The notes below the pieces were generated by a model, which worked only from the letters and a program-made list of their open reading frames with translations, did not search any database and was not told the origin of the DNA. A DNA stretch of 64,000 bases from Flavobacterium flabelliforme (lineage in GTDB: Bacteria > Bacteroidota > Bacteroidia > Flavobacteriales > Flavobacteriaceae), in assembly GCF_017948675.1 (NCBI RefSeq), contig NZ_JAGFBU010000001.1, forward strand, positions 1,240,001 to 1,304,000, given 5' to 3'. The stretch's first letter is position 1, and each line of letters starts with the position of its first letter. The translations under genes were made by a program, and so were the position numbers. Shown piece by piece: positions 7,494 through 16,922 of this stretch.

Positions 7494-10331
7494 ATGAATA
7501 AATTTTACTTTACGATTGTCTTTATAATGCAATTTTGGTTTTCAAGTGCACAAAATAGCAATAGTTTTTTTGGAAAAGTTATCGAATCTAAAACTCAAAA
7601 ACCATTGAGTTTCGTAGTAGTTAGTATCCAGAATACGAATTTGATGCAACTTACTAAGACGGATGGCCAATTTAGTTTTGATGACGTTCCTTCGGGTCAT
7701 TTATTGATCCTTGTTCGCAGTCAAGGATTCAAAGATGCTTTGTATCCAATAGAAATGAACCAAGGAGATAAGTTAGATTTAGGAATTATAGCATTAGAAG
7801 AAGATCAGACCTTAGAACAACAAAGCAGTATCATTACACTTTTAGAAAGTGATTTCAGTGATGAAAATAGTAGTTCTGAGAGTACATCGGGACTTTTGCA
7901 ATCCTCAAGAGATGCTTTTTTGCAAGCAGCCGCTTTCAATTGGGGACAAGCTCGTTTTAGAGTTCGGGGATTAGATAGTGAATATTCTACATTGATGATC
8001 AATGGCGTTTCCATGAATAAAATGTATGATGGCAGACCACAATGGGGAGAATGGGGCGGATTAAATGACGCCTTGCGTAATCAAGAATTTACATTAGGAA
8101 CGGCTCCTTCTGATTATGCTTTTGGAGGAATTTTAGGAACACAACAAATAAATACTCGCGCTTCAATATACAGACCTGGCTCCCGAATCACTTTTTCAGG
8201 AACTAATACCAATTACAGTTGGCGTACTATGGCCACTTATGCTTCTGGAATGTATGCTAATGGTTGGGCTTTTGTTATTTCGGCAGGAAAACGTTGGGCA
8301 CAAGAAGGTTATTTCGAAGGGACGAATTATGATGCTAATTCCTTTTTTATAAGCATTGAAAAGAAATTGGGGCAGAATCATTCTTTGAATTTAACTGCAA
8401 TCTACACGCCCAACACAAGAGCTAAAAACTCTCCTAATACTGCAGAAGTGACAGCGTTAACTAATGTGAAATACAATTCCTATTGGGGTTTTCAAGACGG
8501 TAAAAAACGAAATGCTCGTGTAAAAACCATTGAAATGCCCACAATTATGCTCAATCATTATTTTAAAATTAATGATAAAACGAACTTAAATTCTAGTGCA
8601 ACCTACCAGTTTGGAAAAATAGGAAATAGTAACATTGATTATCAAAATGCGGATAGTCCAGATCCATCTTATTACAGAAAAATGCCTAGTTATTTTAGTT
8701 CTTTATATGCAAAAGATAACGGAGAATTTTCTGGTGCTTTTATACCAGATTATGAAAATGCCGAGAAAAGTAAATCATTATTTTTAGCTCATTCACAAAT
8801 AGATTGGAATGCAATATATAAAGCCAATCAAAATCCTATTCTAGATTCTAATGGCATTATATCAGGGTATGAACCAAAAAAAAGTAAATATGTTTTATAC
8901 GAAGATCGAGTAGAAGACCAAACCCTTGCATTAAACACTAATTTGAGTTCGCAACTCTCTGACAATATATTTCTGAATGCTGGGGCTTCATTCAAAAAAT
9001 TAAAATCGCATTATTCTCAGCATTTATTAGACTTACTGGGTGGATTGTATTTTGATGACATAGATCCTTTTTATAAAGGCACACAATCTCAATCGGATCT
9101 TAATAATCCTGACAGGCAAGTAGTAGTTGGTGATACTTACGGATACAATTTTAATTATTTGGCTACTGTAATCGAAGCTTTTACTCAATTTAAATTTACC
9201 TATAACAAAGTCGATTTTTATCTAGCCCAACAATTTTCTGTTAGAGATTATCAAAGAGAAGGTTTGTATAAAAACGGAATTTATGAAACTAATTCTTTTG
9301 GGAAAAGTGAAAAAGTAACCTTTGAAGATTTTGGTTTTAAAGGCGGATTGAACTTTAAAATTTCTGGCAAACAATTGCTTGCTTTCAATACGGCACATAT
9401 GACCAAAGCACCTTCATTACGAAATACTTTTGCAAATTCTCGTTTGAATAATTCACTAGTCAATGACTTAGAAAGTGAGAATATAAATAGTGCTGATATA
9501 AGTTATGTATATCGATCACCAAAATTAAAAGGGAGATTAACAACCTACTATTCTTTAATAAAAAATAGTACTCAAATTTCCTTTTTTTATGCCGAAGGAA
9601 TTTTTGATAATGGTGCGGGATATTTAAACACGGATGCTTTTGTAAGCCAAACATTAACTCAATTAAGCAAGAAAAATATTGGTGCCGAATTGAGTTTAGA
9701 ATACCAATTAAGCGCTACTTTCAAGACTACTTTTTCTGCCGGTTTTGGAGAGTATACTTATGCGAGTAATCCCAATGTTACTTTGATTAATGACGCCAAA
9801 GCCTCTTTAGAAAATACAAATCCGCTTTTTGATTTTGGAACAGCTTCCCTTAGAAATTACAAACAAGCCGGAATGCCACAGCGAGCTTATTCATTTGGTT
9901 TAGAATATAGAGATCCAAAATATTGGTGGCTGAGTGCAAACATAAATTATCTCACTAATACGTATATTGATATAGCAGCGATTTCTAGAACTAAAATATT
10001 CTACAAAAATCCAGCTTCTGGTTTCAACTTTCCAGAAGCAACAGAGGAGAGAGCAAAAGAGTTATTGAAACAAGAAAAATTTGATCCATTAATGCTTTTG
10101 AACCTAGTTGGTGGAAAATCTTGGCGCGTATACGGAAAGAATTTAGGGGTTTTTGCTAGTATTAATAATGTGCTTGATGTTACTTATAAATCAGGCGGTT
10201 ATGAGCAATCTCGAAATGCTAATTTTAGAGGAATGAACCAAGATTTTTCTAGTGGCACTCCTTCATTTGGTAATAAATACTTCTATGGATACGGTAGAAC
10301 CTATTTTGTGAATCTATACATTAATTTATAA
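7494..10331 (+). CDS. TonB-dependent outer-membrane receptor with N-terminal carboxypeptidase-regulatory-like domain
   Basis: A 945-residue outer-membrane active transporter. A signal peptide ends at about residue 19 (WFSSAQ). Residues about 22-105 are a CarboxypepD_reg-like beta-sandwich (FFGKVIESKTQKPLSFVVVSI...FSFDDVPSG), usual in Bacteroidota receptors. The plug follows with ARFRVRGLDSEYSTLMINGV, then a long beta-barrel rich in alternating aromatics. The C-terminus is YFVNLYINL. The partner lipoprotein starts 10 bases downstream, so the two are co-transcribed. There is no SusD homologue; the DUF5689 partner instead suggests a non-SusCD uptake pair. Substrate unknown; metal or oligopeptide uptake is only a guess. 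Confidence 0.93.
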   Translation: MNKFYFTIVFIMQFWFSSAQNSNSFFGKVIESKTQKPLSFVVVSIQNTNLMQLTKTDGQFSFDDVPSGHLLILVRSQGFKDALYPIEMNQGDKLDLGIIALEEDQTLEQQSSIITLLESDFSDENSSSESTSGLLQSSRDAFLQAAAFNWGQARFRVRGLDSEYSTLMINGVSMNKMYDGRPQWGEWGGLNDALRNQEFTLGTAPSDYAFGGILGTQQINTRASIYRPGSRITFSGTNTNYSWRTMATYASGMYANGWAFVISAGKRWAQEGYFEGTNYDANSFFISIEKKLGQNHSLNLTAIYTPNTRAKNSPNTAEVTALTNVKYNSYWGFQDGKKRNARVKTIEMPTIMLNHYFKINDKTNLNSSATYQFGKIGNSNIDYQNADSPDPSYYRKMPSYFSSLYAKDNGEFSGAFIPDYENAEKSKSLFLAHSQIDWNAIYKANQNPILDSNGIISGYEPKKSKYVLYEDRVEDQTLALNTNLSSQLSDNIFLNAGASFKKLKSHYSQHLLDLLGGLYFDDIDPFYKGTQSQSDLNNPDRQVVVGDTYGYNFNYLATVIEAFTQFKFTYNKVDFYLAQQFSVRDYQREGLYKNGIYETNSFGKSEKVTFEDFGFKGGLNFKISGKQLLAFNTAHMTKAPSLRNTFANSRLNNSLVNDLESENINSADISYVYRSPKLKGRLTTYYSLIKNSTQISFFYAEGIFDNGAGYLNTDAFVSQTLTQLSKKNIGAELSLEYQLSATFKTTFSAGFGEYTYASNPNVTLINDAKASLENTNPLFDFGTASLRNYKQAGMPQRAYSFGLEYRDPKYWWLSANINYLTNTYIDIAAISRTKIFYKNPASGFNFPEATEERAKELLKQEKFDPLMLLNLVGGKSWRVYGKNLGVFASINNVLDVTYKSGGYEQSRNANFRGMNQDFSSGTPSFGNKYFYGYGRTYFVNLYINL

Positions 10332-10341
10332 ATAAAAAAAG

Positions 10342-11697
10342 ATGAAAGCTACATTTCAAAAAACCTATTTTTTTTTACTGCTACTTCTTATACTTTACAG
10401 TTGTGCGAGTGATACTCTTGACGCTCCAAAAATCACTTGTACCCAACCAGATTTGCGTACCAATATGCAGGTGAGTCAAGTACGCACCAATGCTAATGCA
10501 ATCGTAGCTCAATACAAATATGATGATGTCATTGAGGCGTACGTAGTTTCGAGTGATGAAGCGGGAAATTTTTTCAAAACTATTTCTTTTCAAACTTTGG
10601 CTACCGCCCCAAATCCTGCTATTGGTTTTAGCGTTCCGGTAGATGCTACGAATCTCTATGTAGACTATAGGCCAGGAAATAAAGTATTTGTAAAGCTAAA
10701 AAATCAATACACTGATATTTCATTTGGTGCTTTGCGAATTGGTGGGATCACGGTAAATTCCTATAATGATGGTGGAGTTGGACGAATTTCGCAGAATGAT
10801 TACAAGGCAGTTTTGAATGCTTCTTGTACCAATCTTAAAGAAGACGAATTAGTCAATAAGGTTACGATGAAAGATTTGCTAAATGATGCTTATCTAAATA
10901 CATTAGTAGAAGTTTTGGATGTTCAGTTTGCTGCATCTGCGGTAGGACGCCATTACTTTGAAGAAGGGAAAAATGTAGGTGGTGCGACCAATTGGGATTT
11001 ACAAGATAAATCGGGTAACCAAGTCTATTTTAGAACAAGTAGTTTTGCAAATTTCGCTACAAAATTAGTTCCTGAAGGAAGTGGGAAAGTGAGAGGAGTT
11101 TTAACAAAATATGGTAATGACTATCAATTGTTAGCACGTTCCGAAAAAGACATTGTAATGACTGCTCCTAGAACAGTATCGTTTTTCTCTGAAGATTTTG
11201 AAACTGTTGTAGACAAGTCCAATTTAAGTCTTCCAGGTTGGGCAAATATTGTTCAAAATGGTAAAATTGTATGGAAAGGTGGCGTTTACGCAGGAAATGG
11301 TTGCGCTGAGTTTACTATTTCTGGTACTAAAGTAATTTCTAATGTTGCTTGGCTCATTTCTCCAAAAATTGACATGGATCTATACAATAATGAAACCTTA
11401 ACTTTTAGAACAGCACAACATCATTTAGATGTCGATTCCCCTTTAAATACAATAGAAGTTTATATTTCTAACAATTTTGATGGTTTAAATGTGGCAAAAG
11501 CAACATGGATTCCATTAGTAGTTAATTTACCAAAACAAGCAACACCGTGGTATCAATTTGTAGGGAGTGGTGCGGTAGACATATCTTCGTATAAAGGCAA
11601 AATCAATATTGCATTTAAGTACATTGGTTCAGGAAAAGACTTGGCTTTAGATGGTTCTTTTAGACTTGACGATATTCATATTTATGGTCAGAAGTAA
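10342..11697 (+). CDS. DUF5689 domain lipoprotein with C-terminal choice-of-anchor J domain
   Basis: A 451-residue surface or periplasmic lipoprotein. The signal peptide ends LYSCAS, with Cys21 as the lipid anchor. Residues about 40-270 have the DUF5689 pattern: YVVSSDEAGNFFKTISFQ, VKLKNQYTDISFGALRIGG, and two OB-like strands around VRGVLTKYGNDYQLL. Residues about 280-450 (FFSEDFETV...LPGWANI...AWLISPKIDMD) fit the choice-of-anchor J / jelly-roll module, often a carbohydrate- or surface-binding unit. It starts 10 bases after the receptor stop, so it is likely the receptor's partner, binding substrate or capping the barrel. There is no downstream partner; the next gene has its own promoter. 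Confidence 0.85.
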   Translation: MKATFQKTYFFLLLLLILYSCASDTLDAPKITCTQPDLRTNMQVSQVRTNANAIVAQYKYDDVIEAYVVSSDEAGNFFKTISFQTLATAPNPAIGFSVPVDATNLYVDYRPGNKVFVKLKNQYTDISFGALRIGGITVNSYNDGGVGRISQNDYKAVLNASCTNLKEDELVNKVTMKDLLNDAYLNTLVEVLDVQFAASAVGRHYFEEGKNVGGATNWDLQDKSGNQVYFRTSSFANFATKLVPEGSGKVRGVLTKYGNDYQLLARSEKDIVMTAPRTVSFFSEDFETVVDKSNLSLPGWANIVQNGKIVWKGGVYAGNGCAEFTISGTKVISNVAWLISPKIDMDLYNNETLTFRTAQHHLDVDSPLNTIEVYISNNFDGLNVAKATWIPLVVNLPKQATPWYQFVGSGAVDISSYKGKINIAFKYIGSGKDLALDGSFRLDDIHIYGQK

Positions 11698-11744
11698 TTT
11701 TAAGATGAATTAAATTTACATCTCTCGGAAAATTTTTTATCTTA

Positions 11745-11774
11745 TTGGAACAGTGTGTAGTTTTACTATATTTG
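11745..11774 (+). promoter_or_regulatory. Promoter of the FKBP lipoprotein gene
   Basis: TTG (11745-11747), a 19-base spacer, then TATATTTG (11767-11774) is an exact Bacteroidota consensus. The ATG at 11798 is 23 bases further on. It separates this gene from the receptor/DUF5689 unit. Confidence 0.8.
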
Positions 11775-11797
11775 CGGCTTGAATAAATAAAAAAATC

Positions 11798-12247
11798 ATG
11801 AAATATACTCTGTTTGCCTTAATTTTTATGCTTTTTATCTCTTGTTCAAAAGAGAAAGAAGTCGATTATACTGCTAAAAATGAAAAAGAAATAGTAGCAT
11901 ATATAGCCAAGAACAAGTTGAACGCTCAAAGAAGTGCTTCTGGATTGTACTATGTTATAAATGAGCCTGGTACCGGTGTTCAGCCTAATGCAAATTCGAC
12001 AGTAACGGTTGCATACAAAGGTTATTTTACTGACGGATCTCCATTTGATGAAAGCAAACCGGAAGGAATTTCTTTTGGATTGCAACAAGTTATCAAAGGA
12101 TGGACTGAAGGGATTGCTTATTTTAAAGAAGGTGGTAGCGGGGTACTTTTAGTGCCTTCAAATCTTGGTTATGGTAGTGAAGGAAGATCAGGAATACCTG
12201 GAGGTTCAGTACTTATTTTTGATGTCAAGCTAATTTCTGTACAATAA
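11798..12247 (+). CDS. FKBP-type peptidyl-prolyl isomerase lipoprotein
   Basis: 149 residues. The signal peptide ends LFISCS with lipidated Cys16. Residues about 50-149 form one FKBP domain: VTVAYKGYFTDGSPFDES, FGLQQVIKGWTEGI, LVPSNLGYGSEG and a final VLIFDVKLISVQ are the standard FK506-binding core. It should catalyse cis-trans proline isomerisation during folding of exported proteins, tethered to a membrane on the periplasmic side. It has an upstream promoter of its own and an inverted repeat downstream, so it is probably monocistronic. Confidence 0.93.
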   Translation: MKYTLFALIFMLFISCSKEKEVDYTAKNEKEIVAYIAKNKLNAQRSASGLYYVINEPGTGVQPNANSTVTVAYKGYFTDGSPFDESKPEGISFGLQQVIKGWTEGIAYFKEGGSGVLLVPSNLGYGSEGRSGIPGGSVLIFDVKLISVQ

Positions 12248-12298
12248 TCTAAAATAGTTTTTTAACCTAAAATAACTACTTTAATAAACATCTATTTG

Positions 12299-12338
12299 TT
12301 TTACTGCTTGTTAATTAATGAGACAACAAGCAGTAAAA
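12299..12338. repeat. 14-bp inverted repeat after the FKBP gene
   Basis: TTTTACTGCTTGTT (12299-12312) is the perfect reverse complement of AACAAGCAGTAAAA (12325-12338). There is a 12-base loop and no T tract on the plus side. It probably marks the 3' end of the FKBP transcript. Confidence 0.6.
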
Positions 12339-12449
12339 CCTATAAATCTTCGACAATTTCGCTCAACAATTTCCCCAAATTTAAATTAGTACTGTTATTG
12401 AAAAAATTGGTCTTAGGATTAGTCCAATATAAATTGAAATAAATACCAC

Positions 12450-13316
12450 ATGAAAACCTACATTATTGCTCTATTTTTAATGGTATATCCTTGCTTGACG
12501 CACAGTCAGGTTTCGGATAATTCCGTGAAGTTAAAACAAATTAATATTATTAAAACCAATTTTCGCAATTTAAAAAGTGGTGAAATTGTAAACAAAACAA
12601 TTTTGTTTAATGATGGTAAAATTCAATCCATAAAAACATCAGATGTTATTCAAAGTTTTTTTTATAATCCAAAAGGATTATTAGACATGACAGTAAAGGA
12701 GAGACAAGCAAGTAACTGGAAAGAGGTTGTAAATTACACTTATAACAATGAAGATCAGTTAGTAAAGTTTGTAAAAAAATATGAAGAAGGCGGCGAACTC
12801 GTTACTAAAACAGTTGCAGTAACTTATGAAGGTTCAAGAGTAAAAGCAATAACTAAAAAAAGCAATAGCCATCAAACTTTAATAGATGATATTGAATATG
12901 TTGTCGAAAATGGACTTGTGGCTAGACGCTCTTCGAGAGATAGAAACAAACAAATTTTTAATAAAATAGAGTATGTATATTTCAAAGATAATATCATTAG
13001 ACACAAAGTAATGATTGGTGATAAATCAATGAATAATTATACTTTTGATGATAAAAATTCAGCAGATTTATTAATAGTTCAAAATTTGTTTGGAAAAAAT
13101 TATAAAGTTATTGTTCCTCTGATCTCGTTTCATGAAGATGAGTTTGCTTTAGGTTCTATATCCGTTAATAACGAATTAAGTTTTGCTTCGACAGCATTAA
13201 ATGCTATTGGTAAAACCAAAAAATACAAATACAATACGCTGAATTATCCTAGTGCTTGTTCTATAATTGAAGAAAATGGAATAGTAAAAACAGAGGTTAA
13301 TTATTTATACGAATAG
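12450..13316 (+). CDS. Secreted protein with repeated YD-like beta strands, function unknown
   Basis: 288 residues with a cleavable signal peptide (MKTYIIALFLMVYPCLTHSQ). The rest is a run of short beta-strand units of the type SFFYNPKGLLDMT, NYTYNNEDQLVKF and VTYEGSRVKAI, like the YD/RHS-style strands common in secreted Bacteroidota proteins. No catalytic motif is seen. The protein is probably periplasmic or surface-exposed. It is not obviously in an operon: about 200 bases separate it from neighbours on each side. Confidence 0.7.
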   Translation: MKTYIIALFLMVYPCLTHSQVSDNSVKLKQINIIKTNFRNLKSGEIVNKTILFNDGKIQSIKTSDVIQSFFYNPKGLLDMTVKERQASNWKEVVNYTYNNEDQLVKFVKKYEEGGELVTKTVAVTYEGSRVKAITKKSNSHQTLIDDIEYVVENGLVARRSSRDRNKQIFNKIEYVYFKDNIIRHKVMIGDKSMNNYTFDDKNSADLLIVQNLFGKNYKVIVPLISFHEDEFALGSISVNNELSFASTALNAIGKTKKYKYNTLNYPSACSIIEENGIVKTEVNYLYE

Positions 13317-13537
13317 AGTGTAGTAATCATCAAAAAACGATTTTAAATAGAGCATTTATTCTAAAAAATAAAATACTGATAAGTCTTTAGAATGCAAAAA
13401 TAGTGTTCAATATTCATTTCATTTATTGGTATTTAAAATTCGGTTTTAAAATTTTTTTAAAAGCTTGTGATTTTTTTATTATTTCAGAATCTCATAAGTC
13501 CCTTACAAATCATTAAATTTGTAACTTATTCAAAGAC

Positions 13538-14788
13538 ATGTTAGAAAAAGAAGTAATAAATTTCGAAAAAACGGCTATTGTTGGTATTGTAACTCAAAAT
13601 CAAAGCGAAGAGAAACTAAATGAGTATCTTGATGAGTTAGAATTTTTGACTTTTACCGCGGGAGGCCAAGTAGTGAAACGTTTTTCTCAGAAAATGGAAC
13701 GCCCTAATCCCAAAACTTTTGTGGGTACTGGAAAAATTGAAGAGATTCATCAATTTGTAAAAGAGAATGATATTTCGACTTTAGTTTTTGATGATGAATT
13801 ATCACCTTCACAACAAAAAAATATATCTAAAATAATTGAGGAATGTAAAATTCTAGATAGAACGCACCTTATTCTTGATATTTTTGCTCAACGTGCAGAG
13901 ACTTCTTATGCGAGAACCCAAGTAGAATTAGCACAATGTCAATATTTATTACCAAGACTTTCCGGAATGTGGACGCACTTAGAGCGTCAAAAAGGAGGAA
14001 TTGGAATGCGTGGACCTGGAGAAACGGAGATCGAAACCGATAGACGTATTGTACGGGATCGTATTGCCTTATTGAAGGAGAAAATAAAAACAATAGATAA
14101 GCAAATGGGTGTGCAACGCGGCAATCGTGGTGCAATGGTTCGTGTGGCTTTAGTAGGTTATACGAATGTAGGTAAGTCAACTTTAATGAATGCTGTAGGT
14201 AAAAGTGACGTTTTTGTAGAGAACAAACTTTTTGCCACTTTAGACACTACCGTTCGCAAAGTGGTTATTAAAAACCTACCTTTTCTATTATCCGATACCG
14301 TTGGATTTATCAGAAAATTGCCAACACAATTAGTAGATTCTTTCAAAAGCACATTAGATGAGGTTCGGGAAGCCGACTTGCTATTACATGTAGTTGATAT
14401 TTCGCATCCAGAATTTGAAGACCATATTGCATCAGTAAATCAAACCCTTTTAGATATCAAAGCCAATGATAAACCAGTAATTATGGTTTTCAATAAAATT
14501 GATGCTTACAAACATTTGACTATTGACGAAGATGATTTGATGACTGAAAAAACAACCAGACATTACACGCTGGAAGAGTGGAAATCAACTTGGATGAGTA
14601 GAGTAGGAGAACAAAATGCTTTGTTTATATCGGCTACTAATAAAGAAAATTTTGAAGAATTCAGAGAACGTGTGTACGAAGCTGTGAGACAAATTCACAT
14701 TACGCGTTTTCCTTATAATAAATTCTTATATCCAGATTATAAAGATGCTGTGGAGAAAGATGAAAAAGAAGATAATGAAGAGGAATAA
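13538..14788 (+). CDS. hflX: GTPase HflX, ribosome-associated
   Basis: A 416-residue GTPase that splits stalled or idle 70S ribosomes under stress. Residues about 1-110 are the HflX-specific N-terminal domain (VVKRFSQKMERPNPKTFVGTGK). The hallmark GGIGMRGPGETEIETDRR is at about 149-166, followed by a coiled coil. The G domain has G1 VGYTNVGKST, G3 DTVGFIRKLP, G4 NKID and G5-like FISATN. The C-terminus ends in an acidic tail. It is cytoplasmic. It is convergent with the DUF3078 gene and shares the terminator at 14861-14897. Confidence 0.96.
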   Translation: MLEKEVINFEKTAIVGIVTQNQSEEKLNEYLDELEFLTFTAGGQVVKRFSQKMERPNPKTFVGTGKIEEIHQFVKENDISTLVFDDELSPSQQKNISKIIEECKILDRTHLILDIFAQRAETSYARTQVELAQCQYLLPRLSGMWTHLERQKGGIGMRGPGETEIETDRRIVRDRIALLKEKIKTIDKQMGVQRGNRGAMVRVALVGYTNVGKSTLMNAVGKSDVFVENKLFATLDTTVRKVVIKNLPFLLSDTVGFIRKLPTQLVDSFKSTLDEVREADLLLHVVDISHPEFEDHIASVNQTLLDIKANDKPVIMVFNKIDAYKHLTIDEDDLMTEKTTRHYTLEEWKSTWMSRVGEQNALFISATNKENFEEFRERVYEAVRQIHITRFPYNKFLYPDYKDAVEKDEKEDNEEE

Positions 14789-14860
14789 TAAAAGTTTTTC
14801 TATACACCAGATTCATATTTTTTTGCCAGCAATTAAATATTATCTTGAAATACCTATAAA

Positions 14861-14897
14861 AAAAATGCCCTTAAGAAATTTTCTTAAGGGCATTTTT
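14861..14897. terminator. Bidirectional terminator between hflX and the DUF3078 gene
   Basis: A 17-bp perfect stem (AAAAATGCCCTTAAGAA and its complement) with a 3-base loop has A/T tracts on both sides. It lies 72 bases after hflX and 12 bases after the convergent DUF3078 gene. Confidence 0.9.
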
Positions 14898-14909
14898 AAT
14901 GTTTTTTTT

Positions 14910-15758
14910 CTAGAAACCGTAATTTACTCCTAATCCAAAAACCTCTCTAACTTGTACTGCTTGTATTGAGTTATCATCATAAATAGCTTGAACAGCAACA
15001 TTGGCAGATAAGTATTTATTAATTTTCATTACTACATTCATCTGGTAATCAACATCTACATTCTGAGGTTTATCAAGATAATTAGCATATAAATTTAATC
15101 TGTTTTCAATACTTACGTTAGTCATTAAATTGAGCTTATAGTATCCTGAAACACTAGCACCAAATTCAAATCTTGAAGAATCCCCTTGTAAGACGCCAAA
15201 TGAAGGTCCTAATTCTGTAAAATGAGGATGTACAACGATTAGTTTTGCAGTTGCAGGTGAAAAATTGACACTTAAATTATCATTTTTCTTCCATAAAATT
15301 CCGGGACCGAACTGAAAATAAGCAGGAGAAAAGAAATGAGAAATTTTCACACCTTCTTTATCTAAACCAGTATCCATCTGAGTTTTAAAATTAAAAAACA
15401 TAGAGTAATACCATTCACCACTTGCTTTTTTACCCCAAAGTGAATTTAGTTCTAAGCGATCATCTGTCTTAGCTGTTTTAGCATCTCCTTTTATTTTGCT
15501 TAAACCATAAGCTAAAATAAATTTGTTGTCCCATACAACGTCTCCATTTTTATAATTGAAGTCATAGTTGATACCTAAATTTCCAGCTATGTTTGAAGTT
15601 CCACCACCTAACCATTGTTTGTTATAAGCTGATTGATTAAAAAGTATAGAAATATTTCCTTTTTTAGTCCAAAGTTTGATGGTGTCTTTCTCAGTTTCCT
15701 GAGCCTGAAGGGACATAAAACCAGAAACAAAGAGTAAAGCAAATGCTATTTTTTTCAT
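14910..15758 (-). CDS. DUF3078 outer-membrane-type protein
   Basis: About 282 residues starting at MKKIAFALL (15758), which gives a proper signal peptide ending LQAQ. An upstream in-frame ATG at 15785 would add nine residues ahead of it. The mature part is a string of amphipathic beta strands: WTKKGNISILFNQSAYNKQWLGGG, then NYDFNYKNGDVVWDNKFILAYG. It ends VFGLGVNYGF with the terminal Phe typical of outer-membrane barrels. It matches the DUF3078 family of Bacteroidota; the role is unknown. It is the last gene on the minus strand before convergent hflX. Confidence 0.85.
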   Translation of the reverse strand: MKKIAFALLFVSGFMSLQAQETEKDTIKLWTKKGNISILFNQSAYNKQWLGGGTSNIAGNLGINYDFNYKNGDVVWDNKFILAYGLSKIKGDAKTAKTDDRLELNSLWGKKASGEWYYSMFFNFKTQMDTGLDKEGVKISHFFSPAYFQFGPGILWKKNDNLSVNFSPATAKLIVVHPHFTELGPSFGVLQGDSSRFEFGASVSGYYKLNLMTNVSIENRLNLYANYLDKPQNVDVDYQMNVVMKINKYLSANVAVQAIYDDNSIQAVQVREVFGLGVNYGF

Positions 15759-15823
15759 GAAAGTGCTATTTAAAAGTTTTACCAAAATTAAATAATTTTA
15801 TGGGAACACTATATTTTTTGAAA

Positions 15824-16336
15824 TTAAACTTTACTATTAGTCTTATATAAAGGAACAGCCGAACACGCTTCTCCGTACATAATACTTCTGGCAAAGGGTT
15901 GTAAATAATGAGCCGCTAATACATAAGCGCGCATAGGTACTGGCTTTCTAGAGCATCCTTTAATTATAATGGGTTTATTTGTATATACTGAATAATCGAT
16001 TTTAGAGAGCAGTTCCTCATAAAGAGAAGCTTCTAAATCTTCAATAGTTCCATTAATTATTTTTTTTGCAAATGGTGCCAATTGTATCGCAACTAAAATA
16101 GAAGCCCATGCGGGAACAATTGCATCCGTACTGCAATTAATAGCCACAAATTGGTCTTTATACTGTGCCCAATCGTAATTTTTAAGCTCTTCTCTGAAAT
16201 CTTTTTCTTTGAGCAAAAAGCCTTCTATAAGCCATTGAGAAATATCTATTTGTGCACGAATTCCTTTGGGATAATAATCTTCGAGATCAAAAATTTCTAA
16301 AACACTATTGGCTACTTTATTTATTATCTCTTCCAT
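15824..16336 (-). CDS. DUF2480 family protein (suf-linked)
   Basis: 170 residues, soluble, no signal peptide. The sequence is highly characteristic of DUF2480: FDLEDYYPKG, VAINCSTDAIVPAWA, PIIIKGCSRKPVPMRAYVLAAHYLQPFARSIMYGEACSAVPLYK. Conserved Cys in NCSTDAI, KGCS and EACSAVP could bind a metal or sulfur, but this is inference. DUF2480 genes sit next to suf genes across Bacteroidota, as here just below the SufT-like gene, so a role in Fe-S maturation is plausible. It shares its upstream spacer with an inverted repeat at 16354-16392. Confidence 0.88.
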   Translation of the reverse strand: MEEIINKVANSVLEIFDLEDYYPKGIRAQIDISQWLIEGFLLKEKDFREELKNYDWAQYKDQFVAINCSTDAIVPAWASILVAIQLAPFAKKIINGTIEDLEASLYEELLSKIDYSVYTNKPIIIKGCSRKPVPMRAYVLAAHYLQPFARSIMYGEACSAVPLYKTNSKV

Positions 16337-16353
16337 ATTTAAGTCTTAAACAC

Positions 16354-16392
16354 AAAAGTCATAAAGTAAATTTTGTAGACTTTATGACTTTT
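16354..16392. repeat. 14-bp inverted repeat between DUF2480 and the SufT-like gene
   Basis: AAAAGTCATAAAGT (16354-16367) is the perfect complement of ACTTTATGACTTTT (16379-16392) with an 11-base loop. The same words (GACTTTATGACC, AAGTCTT/AAGACTT) recur at 22515-22560 and 23010-23042 around the broken four-helix-bundle gene. It looks like a dispersed repeat; it could also terminate the SufT-like transcript. Confidence 0.6.
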
Positions 16393-16406
16393 TATTTTTT
16401 AAATAA

Positions 16407-16730
16407 TTATAGCATTCCTAATTCAAGCTTTGCTTCTTCACTCATTAAATCTTTGCTCCAAGGCGGATCAAATGTAATTTCTACTTCAGCGTCTTTCACA
16501 TTTTCTATCGATCTTACTTTCTCTTCGACTTCTCTAGGTAAACTTTCCGCTACAGGACAGTTTGGAGAAGTAAGTGTCATCAGGATTTTAACTTCGAAAT
16601 CAGTATTTACCATTACGTCGTAAATCAATCCTAATTCATAAATATCTACAGGGATTTCAGGATCGTAAATTGTTTTTAATATTTTTACGATTGATTCTCC
16701 TAACTCGGTGGTGTCTATTTCTTGTTCCAT
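16407..16730 (-). CDS. SufT-like DUF59 / MIP18 family Fe-S assembly protein
   Basis: 107 residues. The core TIYDPEIPVDIYELGLIYDV and LMTLTSPNCPVAESLP are the DUF59/PaaD signature, with the conserved Cys in SPNCP. VEITFDPPWSKDLMSEEAKLELGML at the end is the classic SufT/MIP18 tail. It acts in the cytoplasm in late Fe-S cluster delivery with the SUF scaffold. The 5' leader directly before the ATG is a CAA/AAT triplet-rich run (16731-16760 on the opposite strand), AT-rich with no Shine-Dalgarno sequence, as usual in this phylum. Confidence 0.93.
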   Translation of the reverse strand: MEQEIDTTELGESIVKILKTIYDPEIPVDIYELGLIYDVMVNTDFEVKILMTLTSPNCPVAESLPREVEEKVRSIENVKDAEVEITFDPPWSKDLMSEEAKLELGML

Positions 16731-16922
16731 TATTGTTGTTGTTATTATTGTTTTGTTGTTTTTTAAAAATATACCAATATGTTTAATGACTAATAGATTT
16801 TAGAACATATTAATATCGTATTTATTTTTTATATTATTTAAACCATGTAAGAGATGTAAGAACATTTAAGTTTTATGATTTTAAATCACTTATTTATTTT
16901 TGCGCACTTATTATAGTAATTT

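Noticed and set aside
14745..14933. Plus-strand ORF overlapping the end of hflX and its terminator
   Set aside because: It starts inside the acidic tail of hflX in another frame and runs through the terminator stem; no family likeness.
16252..16623. Plus-strand ORF opposite DUF2480 and the SufT-like gene
   Set aside because: It is antisense to two well-recognised genes and crosses their spacer; composition is that of a shadow frame.
16731..16760. Triplet run TTGTTGTTGTTATTATTG before the SufT-like gene
   Set aside because: It is a short, imperfect simple repeat in an AT-rich leader; there is no sign of phase variation because it is outside the coding frame and not long enough.
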